Assembly: GCA_022843645.1 (NCBI GenBank)
Contig: JALHNF010000001.1
Location: 1 to 38,578, forward strand
DNA from: Minisyncoccota bacterium
Lineage (GTDB): Bacteria > Patescibacteriota > Minisyncoccia > Phycocordibacterales > UBA5272
Direction: 5' to 3'
DNA: 38,578 bases
Positions 1-7,615 of this stretch are shown in pieces; within the stretch, counting starts at the first letter, position 1; each line of letters starts with the position of its first letter. Both the position numbers and the translations under genes were made by a program. The notes under the pieces were generated by a model. It did not search any database, was not told the DNA's origin, and saw nothing but the letters and a program-made list of their open reading frames with translations.

Positions 1-93
1 CAAAGATGCTTCTTTAATTATTAAAAATTAGAAAGAAACAGATTTCCACCATTAGGTACAGATAAAATAAGAGTTACTGGAAGTAAAAAGTGA
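1..93 (+). pseudogene. 3' tail of an unidentified gene, frame apparently broken
   Basis: The frame ending at the TGA at 91-93 encodes a tail reading about RNRFPPLGTDKIRVTGSKK, but it is open only from base 25; a TAA lies at 22-24. A different frame is open from base 2 to the TAG at 29-31 (KDASLIIKN). Together they look like the end of one gene with a frameshift near the A-run at 23-27, or simply an unrelated short tail. The TGA overlaps the GTG of the next gene (GTGA), the normal arrangement for coupled genes, which is why I believe this tail was once coding. No family recognised; the body of the gene lies outside the window. Confidence 0.35.
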
Positions 94-533
94 CTCCAGT
101 TTTAAATATGATCAATTTAAGAAAAATAAATTCAAATTACGAATCAGATCCAAATATTGCTGATCCAGAAATTAAGCTAGACGAGGATAATATCACTCTT
201 TTCTTTGCACTAAATTATTTTATCTTTAAGTTCAAAGAAGGATCAGTTGGGAGTATTTTTTTTAAAAAAGTCCGTTGTTATAGAATAGGGAAACCAAATG
301 ATGAAGGTTTTTTTCTAAATGAGCATGAACTATGGAATAAAGATAACTTTCCAGAAGGCATAGTTTGGAATCATTTTTATGAAGCTGAAAATGTACCCAA
401 AGAACATTTTGATTCTTTTAGACAGGTAGCCGATTTCGAAAAAGCAGAAGTTCTACATCACTACGTCTTTTTCATGAAAGAAGCAACATTTGAATGCTTG
501 GCAGAATCTTTTGAAGAAAAATTCATAAATTAA
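90..533 (+). CDS. Hypothetical protein (147 aa)
   Basis: Unrecognised soluble protein, acidic and rich in Phe, Asn, Lys and Glu, without signal peptide or membrane segment. The GTG start at 90 overlaps the preceding stop as GTGA, which supports it; an in-frame ATG at 108 is the alternative. There is no Shine-Dalgarno sequence at either. It is the first complete gene of an AT-rich, same-strand run of small genes reaching to about 2385. Small soluble proteins directly behind a C-terminal fragment are often immunity proteins in polymorphic-toxin loci, but no sequence motif here proves that. Confidence 0.7.
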   Translation: MTPVLNMINLRKINSNYESDPNIADPEIKLDEDNITLFFALNYFIFKFKEGSVGSIFFKKVRCYRIGKPNDEGFFLNEHELWNKDNFPEGIVWNHFYEAENVPKEHFDSFRQVADFEKAEVLHHYVFFMKEATFECLAESFEEKFIN

Positions 534-571
534 AATGATTAAGACTTTTATAAAAAAAATAGACACTATAC

Positions 572-1078
572 ATGCAAACAAAATCAGAAAAGTTGCTAGT
601 CCCAATTGATTTCAATAGTTTGTCAAACATAGAGGAAAGTGTTCTTAAGTTGAGCGATTATTATATGACCTATGGGTTTTATAATGAAAATTATAAACCA
701 AGAGAAAATATGGAGGTTACTTTCTATGACAGATCGTGGGGAATTGATAACTCTGATGAAATAATGTGCCTTGATGCTATTTTAAAGCCAGAAAAACATA
801 AACTCGGTAAATGGACTGCCCACTTTAATGGTAAAATTTACACACAAGCAAAAATGCCTCAGAGATATTTTAATCCTTATGTAGGCGCTATTACAGATCG
901 TTTGTTCAAAATTAAAAACATTTTTTTAAAACCAAATTTTGAAACAGATAAACTCCAAGGGGTGTCTGTTTTTGTTTTTCCTCCAGGTACAAATTATCCT
1001 AATTTTGCAAAAGTAATAGGGATGAATGTTAAAGAATTATCTGAATTTTTTATGTTTAAAGATGTGGCTAAGGTTTGA
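572..1078 (+). CDS. Hypothetical protein (168 aa)
   Basis: Soluble protein of unknown function. It has no signal peptide or TM segment, many aromatic residues and a mid-protein FPPGTNYPNF segment. It begins 38 nt after the previous gene and ends 9 nt before the next one, so it belongs to the same AT-rich transcription unit. Base composition is clearly more AT-rich than the core genes to its right, suggesting an accessory origin. I recognise no domain; an immunity-like or phage-like role is speculation. Confidence 0.7.
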   Translation: MQTKSEKLLVPIDFNSLSNIEESVLKLSDYYMTYGFYNENYKPRENMEVTFYDRSWGIDNSDEIMCLDAILKPEKHKLGKWTAHFNGKIYTQAKMPQRYFNPYVGAITDRLFKIKNIFLKPNFETDKLQGVSVFVFPPGTNYPNFAKVIGMNVKELSEFFMFKDVAKV

Positions 1079-1087
1079 AAAATAATT

Positions 1088-1684
1088 ATGAAAAAAAATA
1101 AAATATTTGTAACTTTTTCTATCGTAGTTGGTATACTTTTATCGATATACAGTTATCAAGTTATTGTTTCTAATAAAAATACAGACAATATATATGAATG
1201 CAATGTGGACTTAGCAATGAAAAATATTTCTCAAATGAGGCTAAAACAAAAAGATTATAGTTTTATTGAGTTAAATATTCCAGAAATTGCCACTGAAGGA
1301 GCTAGTGCAAAGATTTTTTATGATAGAGAAACAAAAGAATTAAAAATGATAGATGTCATAAGTTTTGTGTCTCTGGCAAAATATTCAAGTACCTATTATA
1401 TTCAAGATAATAAAGTTTTCTATATAAATTCAGTTATAGATGAATGGGATCCGACAAAGTTGTATGGCTCTACAGGAGAGCTAACTGTTATGGAGGGTGA
1501 GTATGTTATTGCCACCAGCACGAGGGAAGGTTACTTGATAAAAGATGAAAAACTGTGTGAGTATTTTGCAGAAAAATCGAGAAAGAAGTCAATCGCTGTA
1601 TCCGAAGCTAACCCAGAGAAAGATGCAAAAGAATTACTTGACACCTTTCGATTTATACAAGAAAAAATAAAATATAATAATTAA
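1088..1684 (+). CDS. Membrane-anchored hypothetical protein (198 aa)
   Basis: Residues 1-5 are basic and followed by one hydrophobic helix (about 6-28), then a mostly polar domain, so this is probably an N-terminally anchored protein with its domain outside the membrane. There is no lipobox cysteine at the expected place. A pair of cysteines occurs in the exported part (near residues 38 and 157). It sits in the AT-rich run, with its stop one base before the next ATG, so the two are co-transcribed. No family recognised. Confidence 0.7.
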   Translation: MKKNKIFVTFSIVVGILLSIYSYQVIVSNKNTDNIYECNVDLAMKNISQMRLKQKDYSFIELNIPEIATEGASAKIFYDRETKELKMIDVISFVSLAKYSSTYYIQDNKVFYINSVIDEWDPTKLYGSTGELTVMEGEYVIATSTREGYLIKDEKLCEYFAEKSRKKSIAVSEANPEKDAKELLDTFRFIQEKIKYNN

Positions 1685-1685
1685 T

Positions 1686-1995
1686 ATGATCGCAAAAGAA
1701 ATAAGAAGAGGAGTGCTACTGACAGGCGCACTGATGGCCCCTGTTTTTATCCTCATGTATTTAGTGAGTACTCTTGATTTACAAAATATTATCCATCTTA
1801 CTTCTACATTAGATGCTGTTGTTTCGACTACCTTTTTGATCCTCCTGGTTTTTTCTTACGTTATCCCTATTGTTTATTTGATAAGTAAAAAACTGGTGGG
1901 CAGTGGGCGGCTCCGTAATAGGAGGATTGATTATAGTTTTTTTACTGTTTAGTATTCTGCTACATATGTCTTGTGCACAAGGAGCATGTTTTTAG
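1686..1995 (+). pseudogene. Small membrane protein gene with a frameshift
   Basis: The open frame from the ATG at 1686 gives two hydrophobic helices, then after ISKK turns into a basic unlikely tail and stops at 1952. Dropping one A from the six-A run at 1887-1892 joins it to the +1 frame, which continues as WWAVGGSVIGGLIIVFLLFS and ends at the TAG at 1993-1995. That adds a convincing third TM helix and a Cys-containing tail, giving about 102 aa. The alternatives are a real decay mutation, slippage at the A-run that restores the protein in part of the products, or a sequencing indel. Confidence 0.6.
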
Positions 1996-1999
1996 GTAA

Positions 2000-2113
2000 A
2001 AATATATCTATATTCCAGGAGGTAATAGAGGACTCCCTGTCAATTCATTTAGACAGAATCTAAGGACTATTATTAGTAACGTAAAAAATTCTGCCACTAA
2101 AAGCAAAGAATAA
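2000..2113 (+). pseudogene. Start-less C-terminal gene fragment
   Basis: A 37-codon open stretch with no ATG, GTG or TTG encodes a protein-like tail (IPGGNRGLPVNSFRQNL and a Lys/Ser-rich end). Its TAA at 2111-2113 is two bases before the next ATG, like a coupled gene pair. A TAA at 1997-1999 closes the frame upstream. This looks like the 3' end of a gene whose 5' part was deleted, or a silent cassette of a modular toxin. The function is unknown, and chance cannot be excluded for a stretch this short. Confidence 0.3.
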
Positions 2114-2115
2114 AT

Positions 2116-2385
2116 ATGACTAACTTTTTAAGAGTATTTTTGTCAATCTATTTTGCCTTTTTATTAATTTTATTTCCAATTACTCTTTATAAAATACTAC
2201 AGGGTCATACGATACTGGGAACAGTAAATGAGGTTGTTGAGGGTTGGATACTGATTCATTTTTTTTGGATAGCTCCCGCGGTAATAGCAACTGCCTTGGT
2301 AAACATTGTAAGTTACCGAAATTACAAAAAAGTCTTTTTAATAAGTTTATTAATACAAGCTGTATTATTTTACTTTCTTTTTTAA
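2116..2385 (+). CDS. Small integral membrane protein (89 aa)
   Basis: Three hydrophobic segments (about residues 5-25, 42-63 and 72-89) with short polar turns, so an integral membrane protein. It has no catalytic motif and no recognised family. It follows the start-less fragment ending at 2113 by two bases, a spacing typical of a translationally coupled partner. It is the last gene of the AT-rich left-hand run; the next gene begins 20 nt on with its own -10 box. Confidence 0.6.
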   Translation: MTNFLRVFLSIYFAFLLILFPITLYKILQGHTILGTVNEVVEGWILIHFFWIAPAVIATALVNIVSYRNYKKVFLISLLIQAVLFYFLF

Positions 2386-2393
2386 AAAAATGA

Positions 2394-2399
2394 GATAAT
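2394..2399 (+). promoter_or_regulatory. -10 box for the coiled-coil gene (leaderless)
   Basis: GATAAT preceded by TGA, ending 6 nt before the ATG at 2406, so the predicted transcription start coincides with the start codon. Confidence 0.5.
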
Positions 2400-2405
2400 A
2401 CCCAC

Positions 2406-3569
2406 ATGTCCACCTTTGACCCTTTTGACAAGAAAACAGCGAGCGTACAAGCTGCACGTGATAGAGAAGCTGCAGAGCGTGCGCGTACTATGCAGAAAGA
2501 AGTCGAAGCACGTCGTAAGAAGCAGCTTCTTCAAACTGATATTGCAAGATTACAGCAGGAAATTCTCCGCCGAAGTCAAGAAAGTAAAACACTTGCTATT
2601 GATCTCGAAAAAACAGAACGCGATATAGAACAAAAGAAAGAATCTATACGTACTATCGAGCAGTCTATCCAAGTGATCGAAAAAAAAGTTCCCGAGGAAA
2701 ACACGAGGCTAAAACTCGGCATGCAGGTCCTGCAGAGGATCAGTGATACACTGAAATCAATAAAAACGAGGCTTAGCACACTCTCCTCACAAGAAAAAAA
2801 AGAAGAAGAGTCTGTTCACAACAGAAGAGCCCTTGTTGCAACAACGCAGCAAAAAAAGGCTGTTCTAGAAAACGAGCTGGCAAACCTGAATGCACAGCTG
2901 GCAAAACTCAAATCAGATATTGATAAAGAAAAGCGAGACTTGGTTCAAAAACAAACAGCTACTATACAGGTCGAGCGTGAGCAAGATCTCATTGAGCAAA
3001 AGATAGAAACATCGAATGCAAAAATACGGGACTTAGAGCGACAGTTGCAGGAAGAAAAAGCATTACACACGGCGCATACTCAAGAAAAAGCAAGAGTTGA
3101 TGGAGAATATACGAAGCATGCTCGCGAAGTCCAAATCCTTCTACAGAGCACCCAAGGAAAGGATGCGGAGATATATCGAGTCACGCAAGACGTCGATAGA
3201 GTACGGCGTGATTTTGATTTGCAAAAAGATACGTTATTACGACTTGAGACAGCATTGGCGCAAGAGGAAAGCTCGGAGAAACGAGATGAATCTGAGCTTG
3301 CCCGGATGGCACAAGAGAAACAAAAACTAGAACAAGAAGAAAAAGAAAAGAGGGGAGAAGTTGAGCATGTTCGTGAAGAATACGAAACAGATACAAATGC
3401 ATTACGAGCACTACAGTCCAAAAAGCTCGACGCACTTTCTCATATTTCTAATCAATCCTCAGTACTTCAGCAAAGGCAACAAAGATTACGTGTTTTAGAT
3501 GCTGAACTCAAGAAATTTGAAGCTGAGCTGAAGCAAAAAGAACAAGAAGCGAGACAAATGCGGTTTTAG
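2406..3569 (+). CDS. Long coiled-coil protein
   Basis: 387 aa that are almost wholly heptad-patterned, rich in Glu, Lys, Gln and Arg from about residue 15 to the end, with no Walker motif, hinge or TM helix. It therefore resembles the arm of SMC/kinesin-type proteins but is not an SMC ATPase. The start at 2406 is fixed by a -10 box 6 nt upstream (leaderless). A bidirectional terminator follows. Its role may be structural, as a scaffold or cytoskeletal filament; that is inference from composition only, and database hits to myosin or SMC would be composition-driven. Confidence 0.75.
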   Translation: MSTFDPFDKKTASVQAARDREAAERARTMQKEVEARRKKQLLQTDIARLQQEILRRSQESKTLAIDLEKTERDIEQKKESIRTIEQSIQVIEKKVPEENTRLKLGMQVLQRISDTLKSIKTRLSTLSSQEKKEEESVHNRRALVATTQQKKAVLENELANLNAQLAKLKSDIDKEKRDLVQKQTATIQVEREQDLIEQKIETSNAKIRDLERQLQEEKALHTAHTQEKARVDGEYTKHAREVQILLQSTQGKDAEIYRVTQDVDRVRRDFDLQKDTLLRLETALAQEESSEKRDESELARMAQEKQKLEQEEKEKRGEVEHVREEYETDTNALRALQSKKLDALSHISNQSSVLQQRQQRLRVLDAELKKFEAELKQKEQEARQMRF

Positions 3570-3606
3570 ATTAGTCTAGGCTTTTATTGTATATCTTTCT
3601 AACTAC

Positions 3607-3637
3607 AAAAAACCACTCTTTTGTAGAGTGGTTTTTT
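3607..3637. terminator. Bidirectional intrinsic terminator
   Basis: A 13-bp perfect stem (3607-3619 with 3625-3637) and a 5-nt loop. The stem begins with six A and ends with six T, so it works on both strands, between the convergent coiled-coil and PG-binding genes. Confidence 0.9.
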
Positions 3638-3661
3638 GTTTAACTTTCCGCGAGTATTTAA

Positions 3662-4357
3662 TTATTGTGTTGTGCGGAAAGATGAAGGAGATGTGATGCT
3701 TACATTTTTTGACGAGTCAAATACGACAACTAAATAAAAGTATGTAGTATTTGGATTCAGGTTGTTGATATTTACTGTATGAGTAGCTCGAGAAATTCCG
3801 TCATATTGAGCAAGGGTACCGCTCACTACCGGCTCGCCCGAGAACACACCTGTTGAGTCGAATGTATTGCTTACTTGTAGGGGTGATGTACTATAGTACA
3901 CTTTTCCCATAGAAGACTCACTTGCTGTCCATGTAATAGATGCTCCATCGTTATCCGTCCTCACGTTTACACTTTTGATAAGAGGGGCGTCAATATCAGT
4001 AGGATTTGTACTCACACCTCCTCCTAATTTTGCGTTAATCGCTGTGCGTGTCATTGGGCCAACACGTCCATATCCTGTTGTGCTAGGTGTTCCGCTAGAT
4101 ACTATCCCTTGTGTTGCTTGAAATCTTTTGACTCCAGCCTGGGTGAGAGATCCAAAATACCCAGTTATCATCCGAGAAGGATATATAGCTTGATCTGTTG
4201 CAAGATATGTTTGAAGTTCTGTAACCTCTGAGCCGCGGTCACCAAAATCTAGGTCATTATTGATAATGGCAAATGCGCCCTGACTTCCTAAAACTGAAAA
4301 GAGGAGTGCAGGCGCTAGTACCTTGCCTAGAACCTCTTGTATGTATGTTGTTTTCAT
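3662..4357 (-). CDS. Secreted peptidoglycan-binding / fibronectin-III-like protein
   Basis: 231 aa when started at the ATG at 4357, where a clean signal peptide begins (MKTTYIQEV, hydrophobic core, SQGAFA cleavage site near residue 30). Frames upstream to 4468 are open but give an unlikely Ser/Thr-rich extension. Residues about 35-112 form a PG_binding_1-type fold (FGDRGSEVTELQTYL, GYFGSLTQAGVKRFQ, GRVGPMTRTAIN). Residues about 125-231 are a fibronectin-III-like domain ending in NPNTTYFYLVVV and FRTTQ. It is likely an exported wall-bound protein. A TATACT box on the minus strand at 4435-4430 gives a leader of roughly 70 nt. It is divergent from a sigma factor gene. Confidence 0.85.
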   Translation of the reverse strand: MKTTYIQEVLGKVLAPALLFSVLGSQGAFAIINNDLDFGDRGSEVTELQTYLATDQAIYPSRMITGYFGSLTQAGVKRFQATQGIVSSGTPSTTGYGRVGPMTRTAINAKLGGGVSTNPTDIDAPLIKSVNVRTDNDGASITWTASESSMGKVYYSTSPLQVSNTFDSTGVFSGEPVVSGTLAQYDGISRATHTVNINNLNPNTTYFYLVVVFDSSKNVSITSPSSFRTTQ

Positions 4358-4604
4358 GTGTTTGTTGATTATTGTAGAGGTGGAGGTTTGTATAGTCGAC
4401 ATTATTCTACGCTTTAGTCTCGTCTCTATAGTATAAGCCGAGGCAGACGGGTTATTATTACAAGCCATCGTGCTGGTATGGGTGCATGCGGTACTGTGCT
4501 ATTCTTATGTATGTAGCTACTACTCTCTCCTTCGGTGTTATCTGGTGATTTGCAACGTGCATGCTTATTATTTTTTCTATCTAGGCAAGAGGGTCAACCT
4601 TTCT

Positions 4605-5120
4605 ATGACTATATCAAATCAAACAAAACAACAAGAACAGTTTTTAACTAAGGCGCACCATGACTATGAGAAGGGTATGAATACCTACACCTTTTTCAAG
4701 GTTCACAATCATGCAATGAGTCGTGATTTGGTTCAGGATACTTTTATAAAAACATGGGCATATATTACGAAAGGTGGAAATATAGAGACAGTGAAGCCAT
4801 TTTTGTATCACATCCTGAATCATCTTATTATTGATGAGTATCGAAAAAAGAAAGTAGTATCTCTTGATGTGCTTATTGAAAATGGTTTTCAAAAGAGCTC
4901 AGACCAACACAAAAGAGTTGTTGACATACTTGACGGTAGGATAGCGATTTTACTCATTGGCGATCTCTCAAAAAAATATGCAAAAGTTATGCATATGCGG
5001 TATGCCCAAGATCTTTCTGTGCAAGAAATATCTCACATTACTCGACAGTCAAAAAATGCTGTTACTGTGCGGCTGTCTCGTGGCCTTGTGCAACTGAGGG
5101 CTTTATATAATCACAAGTAA
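4605..5120 (+). CDS. RNA polymerase sigma factor, ECF-like
   Basis: 171 aa from the ATG at 4605. Region 2 lies at about residues 20-82 (SRDLVQDTFIKTWAYI, then VKPFLYHILNHLIIDEYRKK, the core-binding and -10-binding helices). Region 4 lies at about 115-168 (YAKVMHMRYAQDLSVQEISH, a helix-turn-helix, and AVTVRLSRGL). There is no region 1.1 or region 3, hence ECF-type. The frame is open upstream to 4470 but that stretch is Cys/Tyr-rich and unlike a sigma factor. It is divergent from the secreted PG-binding protein, a plausible target. No anti-sigma factor is adjacent. A terminator follows. Confidence 0.85.
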   Translation: MTISNQTKQQEQFLTKAHHDYEKGMNTYTFFKVHNHAMSRDLVQDTFIKTWAYITKGGNIETVKPFLYHILNHLIIDEYRKKKVVSLDVLIENGFQKSSDQHKRVVDILDGRIAILLIGDLSKKYAKVMHMRYAQDLSVQEISHITRQSKNAVTVRLSRGLVQLRALYNHK

Positions 5121-5123
5121 AAG

Positions 5124-5147
5124 AAGAGGCGGAAAGACCTCTTTTTT
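5124..5147 (+). terminator. Intrinsic terminator after the sigma factor
   Basis: Stem AAGAGG (5124-5129) with CCTCTT (5138-5143), an 8-nt loop, and a run of T to 5147. Confidence 0.75.
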
Positions 5148-5162
5148 GTTTACGTTTTTGGG

Positions 5163-5235
5163 TGGACCCTAGGAGATTCGAACTCCTCACCTCTGGAGTG
5201 CAAAACCAGTGCTCTACCAAATGAGCTAAGGGCCC
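5163..5235 (-). tRNA. tRNA-Ala (anticodon UGC)
   Basis: A 73-nt cloverleaf on the minus strand. The acceptor is GGGCCCT with AGGGTCC, including a G3:U70 wobble, the alanine identity element; the discriminator is A73. The D arm is GCTC/GAGC, the anticodon loop TTTGCAC (UGC), and the T arm AGGAG-TTCGAAT-CTCCT. The 3' end is not CCA in the genome (the next bases read CCC), so CCA must be added by the nucleotidyltransferase. The last anticodon-stem pair is a T-T mismatch. A degenerate partial copy lies just upstream at 5281-5339. Confidence 0.95.
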
Positions 5236-5280
5236 AGTATGTGGTTGTTTAATTTACTACTTCTATTGCGTCATGTGGTT

Positions 5281-5339
5281 TTGCAAAACCAGTGACTTTT
5301 AAAATCTTGGTACCCTCGTGCCAAATGAGCTAAGGGTCC
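5281..5339 (-). pseudogene. Partial, disrupted copy of tRNA-Ala
   Basis: On the minus strand the first 19 nt (GGACCCTTAGCTCATTTGG) match the tRNA-Ala 5' end with one difference. About 26 unrelated bases then replace the five bases of the D-arm side, and 13 nt (CACTGGTTTTGCA) match the anticodon arm exactly. No T arm or 3' acceptor follows. Its 5' end would pair perfectly with the 3' acceptor strand of the intact tRNA. A 16-bp palindrome (5276-5291) closes it. It is probably a relic of duplication or integration, not a working tRNA. Confidence 0.7.
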
Positions 5340-5448
5340 GTTTATTTTTTACTGGAGCCTCGCGGTACGCAAGACCCAATGGAAAATAGTATACACGAAG
5401 ATATCTTTTTTGGAAGAGGGCAGAAAGTACGTTATAGTATGGGCATAT

Positions 5449-6777
5449 ATGCGTGTCTTTCTCCTTGTATTTGCTGGGGTAATTCTCGGTGCTGTGGGGC
5501 TCTATTTTGTGGAGCGCTACTTTACGTTTCGTACTATTGCTCAAAACATAGAAGAGTATGTCCCAAGTCCCCTTGGTAAACAAGTAGCACACAACGAGTA
5601 TTCAGAAGACTTTTTATTACAAAAAATTGAAGAATTCAAGCGTTCCGGAGAAAAATTTGTATTAGCGGATCTCTCAGAGATGCGCCTGGACGTCTACGAA
5701 GGGGGACTTGCGACACTCTCGTTTCCTATCCAGGCAAAGGGAAGAGAGGGTTCCTGGTGGGAAACTCCAGCCGGCCTCTATAGTGTCAAGTCAAAAGCCG
5801 AAAACCATCTTTCGTCAATTGGAAACGTGTACATGCCGTGGAGCATGCAGTTTCAAGGCAACTTTTTTATTCACGGACTACCGTATTACCCCGATGGCAC
5901 CCCAGTAAGCACAAGCTATTCTGGTGGGTGCATTCGCCTTGCCACAGAAGATGCCGAGAAAGTATTTCGATATGTTAAAAATGGTACACCGCTTATTGTG
6001 TTTGAGAATACAAAAAGTGAATCGCCTGTACGTAACTACACTTTTGGGCCAAGTATACTGAGCGCAGGAACATTTCTTGTGGCAGATTTAAAAACAGGTT
6101 TTACATTTGGCTCACAAAAAACAAAAGAGCCCATCTCACCTTCTTTTGCGGCACAGCTTCTGCTTGCAGTTATTTCTGCTGAATACATGGACATTGAGAG
6201 AAACATCATGGTCGACCCAAGTGACTTGGTAGAGACACGCATTCCAAGGCTAAAGCCTGCCACAAAACACATGGTATACGACTACCTGTATCTGGTGTTG
6301 CAAGAAGGCTCATACGAGGCAAGTAACGTTTTGGCTCGGGCTCTTGGCACCATGCGCACAATCGACCTACTCGGCCAAAAAGCAAAAGCCATCGGCATGA
6401 AGGATACAACATTCAATATGTCAGAGACAAAAACTCTCTCTCTTGTTACAAACGCCGAAGACATTTACCAACTCCTTCGGTATATGTATTTCAATAGAAA
6501 GTTTTTGCTCACTATCAGCGCAAACACTGCCGAGACGCACATCTACGGCACGCCTTCTTTCAAGAATTTAGAAAACAATAATTTGTTTGTTGGGGACCCT
6601 TCTTTTGTGGGAGGGAGCGTGACAAAAAATGGCACTAAGGCAAGCGGGGCATTTATTTTTGAGATTCCTTTTGGCGATACAAAAGAGCCGATTGCCATTA
6701 TTGTTACTGACTCAGAAAATATTGTAAATGATGTCACGGCTATCCGTGCCTTTGTGCAGACGAGTTTTAAAAAATAA
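5449..6777 (+). CDS. L,D-transpeptidase (YkuD) fused to a degenerate S11 peptidase domain
   Basis: 442 aa from the ATG at 5449; the open frame extends upstream only to a TTG. An N-terminal TM helix (4-22) anchors it outside the cell. Residues about 68-188 form a YkuD domain with H142-G and SGGCIR, catalytic Cys161, which makes 3-3 crosslinks in peptidoglycan. Residues about 205-442 resemble the S11 D-Ala-D-Ala carboxypeptidase fold (as in the gene at 7616), but all three motifs are lost: SxxK is replaced around 230-236, SxN reads SNV (292-294), and KTG reads KNG (393-395). The second domain is probably a binding or scaffold module. A TATAGT box at 5433-5438 precedes it. folD follows 5 nt downstream. 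Confidence 0.85.
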   Translation: MRVFLLVFAGVILGAVGLYFVERYFTFRTIAQNIEEYVPSPLGKQVAHNEYSEDFLLQKIEEFKRSGEKFVLADLSEMRLDVYEGGLATLSFPIQAKGREGSWWETPAGLYSVKSKAENHLSSIGNVYMPWSMQFQGNFFIHGLPYYPDGTPVSTSYSGGCIRLATEDAEKVFRYVKNGTPLIVFENTKSESPVRNYTFGPSILSAGTFLVADLKTGFTFGSQKTKEPISPSFAAQLLLAVISAEYMDIERNIMVDPSDLVETRIPRLKPATKHMVYDYLYLVLQEGSYEASNVLARALGTMRTIDLLGQKAKAIGMKDTTFNMSETKTLSLVTNAEDIYQLLRYMYFNRKFLLTISANTAETHIYGTPSFKNLENNNLFVGDPSFVGGSVTKNGTKASGAFIFEIPFGDTKEPIAIIVTDSENIVNDVTAIRAFVQTSFKK

Positions 6778-6782
6778 AAAAC

Positions 6783-7589
6783 ATGGCGCACATACTATCT
6801 GGTAGAGAAATAGCAGACGCGTATGAAGTATCTCAGAAAGAAAAAGTTGCTTCTCTGGTTCGAAGAGGAGTCATACCAACGCTTGCGATTATAAAAGCAA
6901 GTAGTTCTCTCGTGATCGATACGTATATTGCAGTAAAGAAAACCTACGCAGAGAAGATAGGGTGTAGGGCGCTTGAGTATGTTGCATACGAAGAGGGTGA
7001 ATTATTGGCATGTATTTCTAAGCTTAATCAAGATGATGCAGTGCACGGTATTATCGTACAACTTCCTCTGATAGAAGGTATTGATGTCGAAAGAGTTCTG
7101 TCTTCTATCTCGATACAAAAAGACGTCGACGGATTGCACCAAATGACTTCCTTTGTGCCGCCAACAGTACAGGCGATTTTAAAGTTAATGGATGTGTATG
7201 TTCCAAAGTTGAAAGAACAAAAAGTTGCAATTGTGGGAAGTGGTAAGTTGGTTGGAAAACCACTTAGGCTTGCCTTAGAAAAAAGGGGTGTAGATTCATG
7301 GGTATTCAAAAAAGGGGATTCACTTGAGTCTCTCAAAGAATACCGTGTGATTGTATCGGCAACAGGTGTACCAAGCCTTCTTACAAAAGAGCATTTTGGA
7401 GATGGCGCATATATTTTTGACGCAGGTACCGCAGAACAAGAAGGTTCTGTGAAAGGAGATGTTAAGGAAACCGTATACGAAGATGAAAATGTACATATAA
7501 CCCCTAAAAAAGGTGGTATCGGAATGCTCACTGTTCGATTTCTATTTGAAAACATGATACATGCCTGCCAAAAACATTTTGAATCTTAG
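6783..7589 (+). CDS. folD: Bifunctional methylenetetrahydrofolate dehydrogenase / cyclohydrolase
   Basis: FolD interconverts 5,10-methylene-, methenyl- and 10-formyl-tetrahydrofolate in the cytosol. Visible are the catalytic Tyr48/Lys52 pair (DTYIAVKK), HGIIVQLPL with Gln93, KDVDGLH, the Rossmann NADP loop VAIVGSGKLVGKPL, and GGIGMLTV near the C-terminus. At 268 aa it is slightly shorter than the usual 280-300. The usual PCTP is PPT here, and the usual VPGGVGPMT reads KKGGIGMLT; both are tolerable changes. It lies 5 nt after the transpeptidase gene and probably shares its transcript. Confidence 0.9.
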   Translation: MAHILSGREIADAYEVSQKEKVASLVRRGVIPTLAIIKASSSLVIDTYIAVKKTYAEKIGCRALEYVAYEEGELLACISKLNQDDAVHGIIVQLPLIEGIDVERVLSSISIQKDVDGLHQMTSFVPPTVQAILKLMDVYVPKLKEQKVAIVGSGKLVGKPLRLALEKRGVDSWVFKKGDSLESLKEYRVIVSATGVPSLLTKEHFGDGAYIFDAGTAEQEGSVKGDVKETVYEDENVHITPKKGGIGMLTVRFLFENMIHACQKHFES

Positions 7590-7600
7590 TGTATTTTTCG

Positions 7601-7606
7601 TATACT
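7601..7606 (+). promoter_or_regulatory. -10 box for the D,D-carboxypeptidase gene
   Basis: TATACT with a TTGAAT at 7579-7584 (16-bp spacer, inside the end of folD). It ends 9 nt before the ATG at 7616, so the leader is a few bases at most. Confidence 0.6.
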
Positions 7607-7615
7607 AAAAGCATC

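Noticed and set aside
4358..4468. N-terminal extension of the PG-binding protein to 4468
   Set aside because: It would bury the signal peptide behind 37 polar residues, and the TATACT box at 4430-4435 lies inside the extension.
5281..5339. A second functional tRNA upstream of tRNA-Ala
   Set aside because: No T arm, no matching 3' acceptor strand, and a disrupted D arm.
7028..7555. Long open frame on the minus strand opposite folD
   Set aside because: It lies wholly within a clearly recognised gene, its translation is low-complexity, and it has no start signal; it is a frame shadow.
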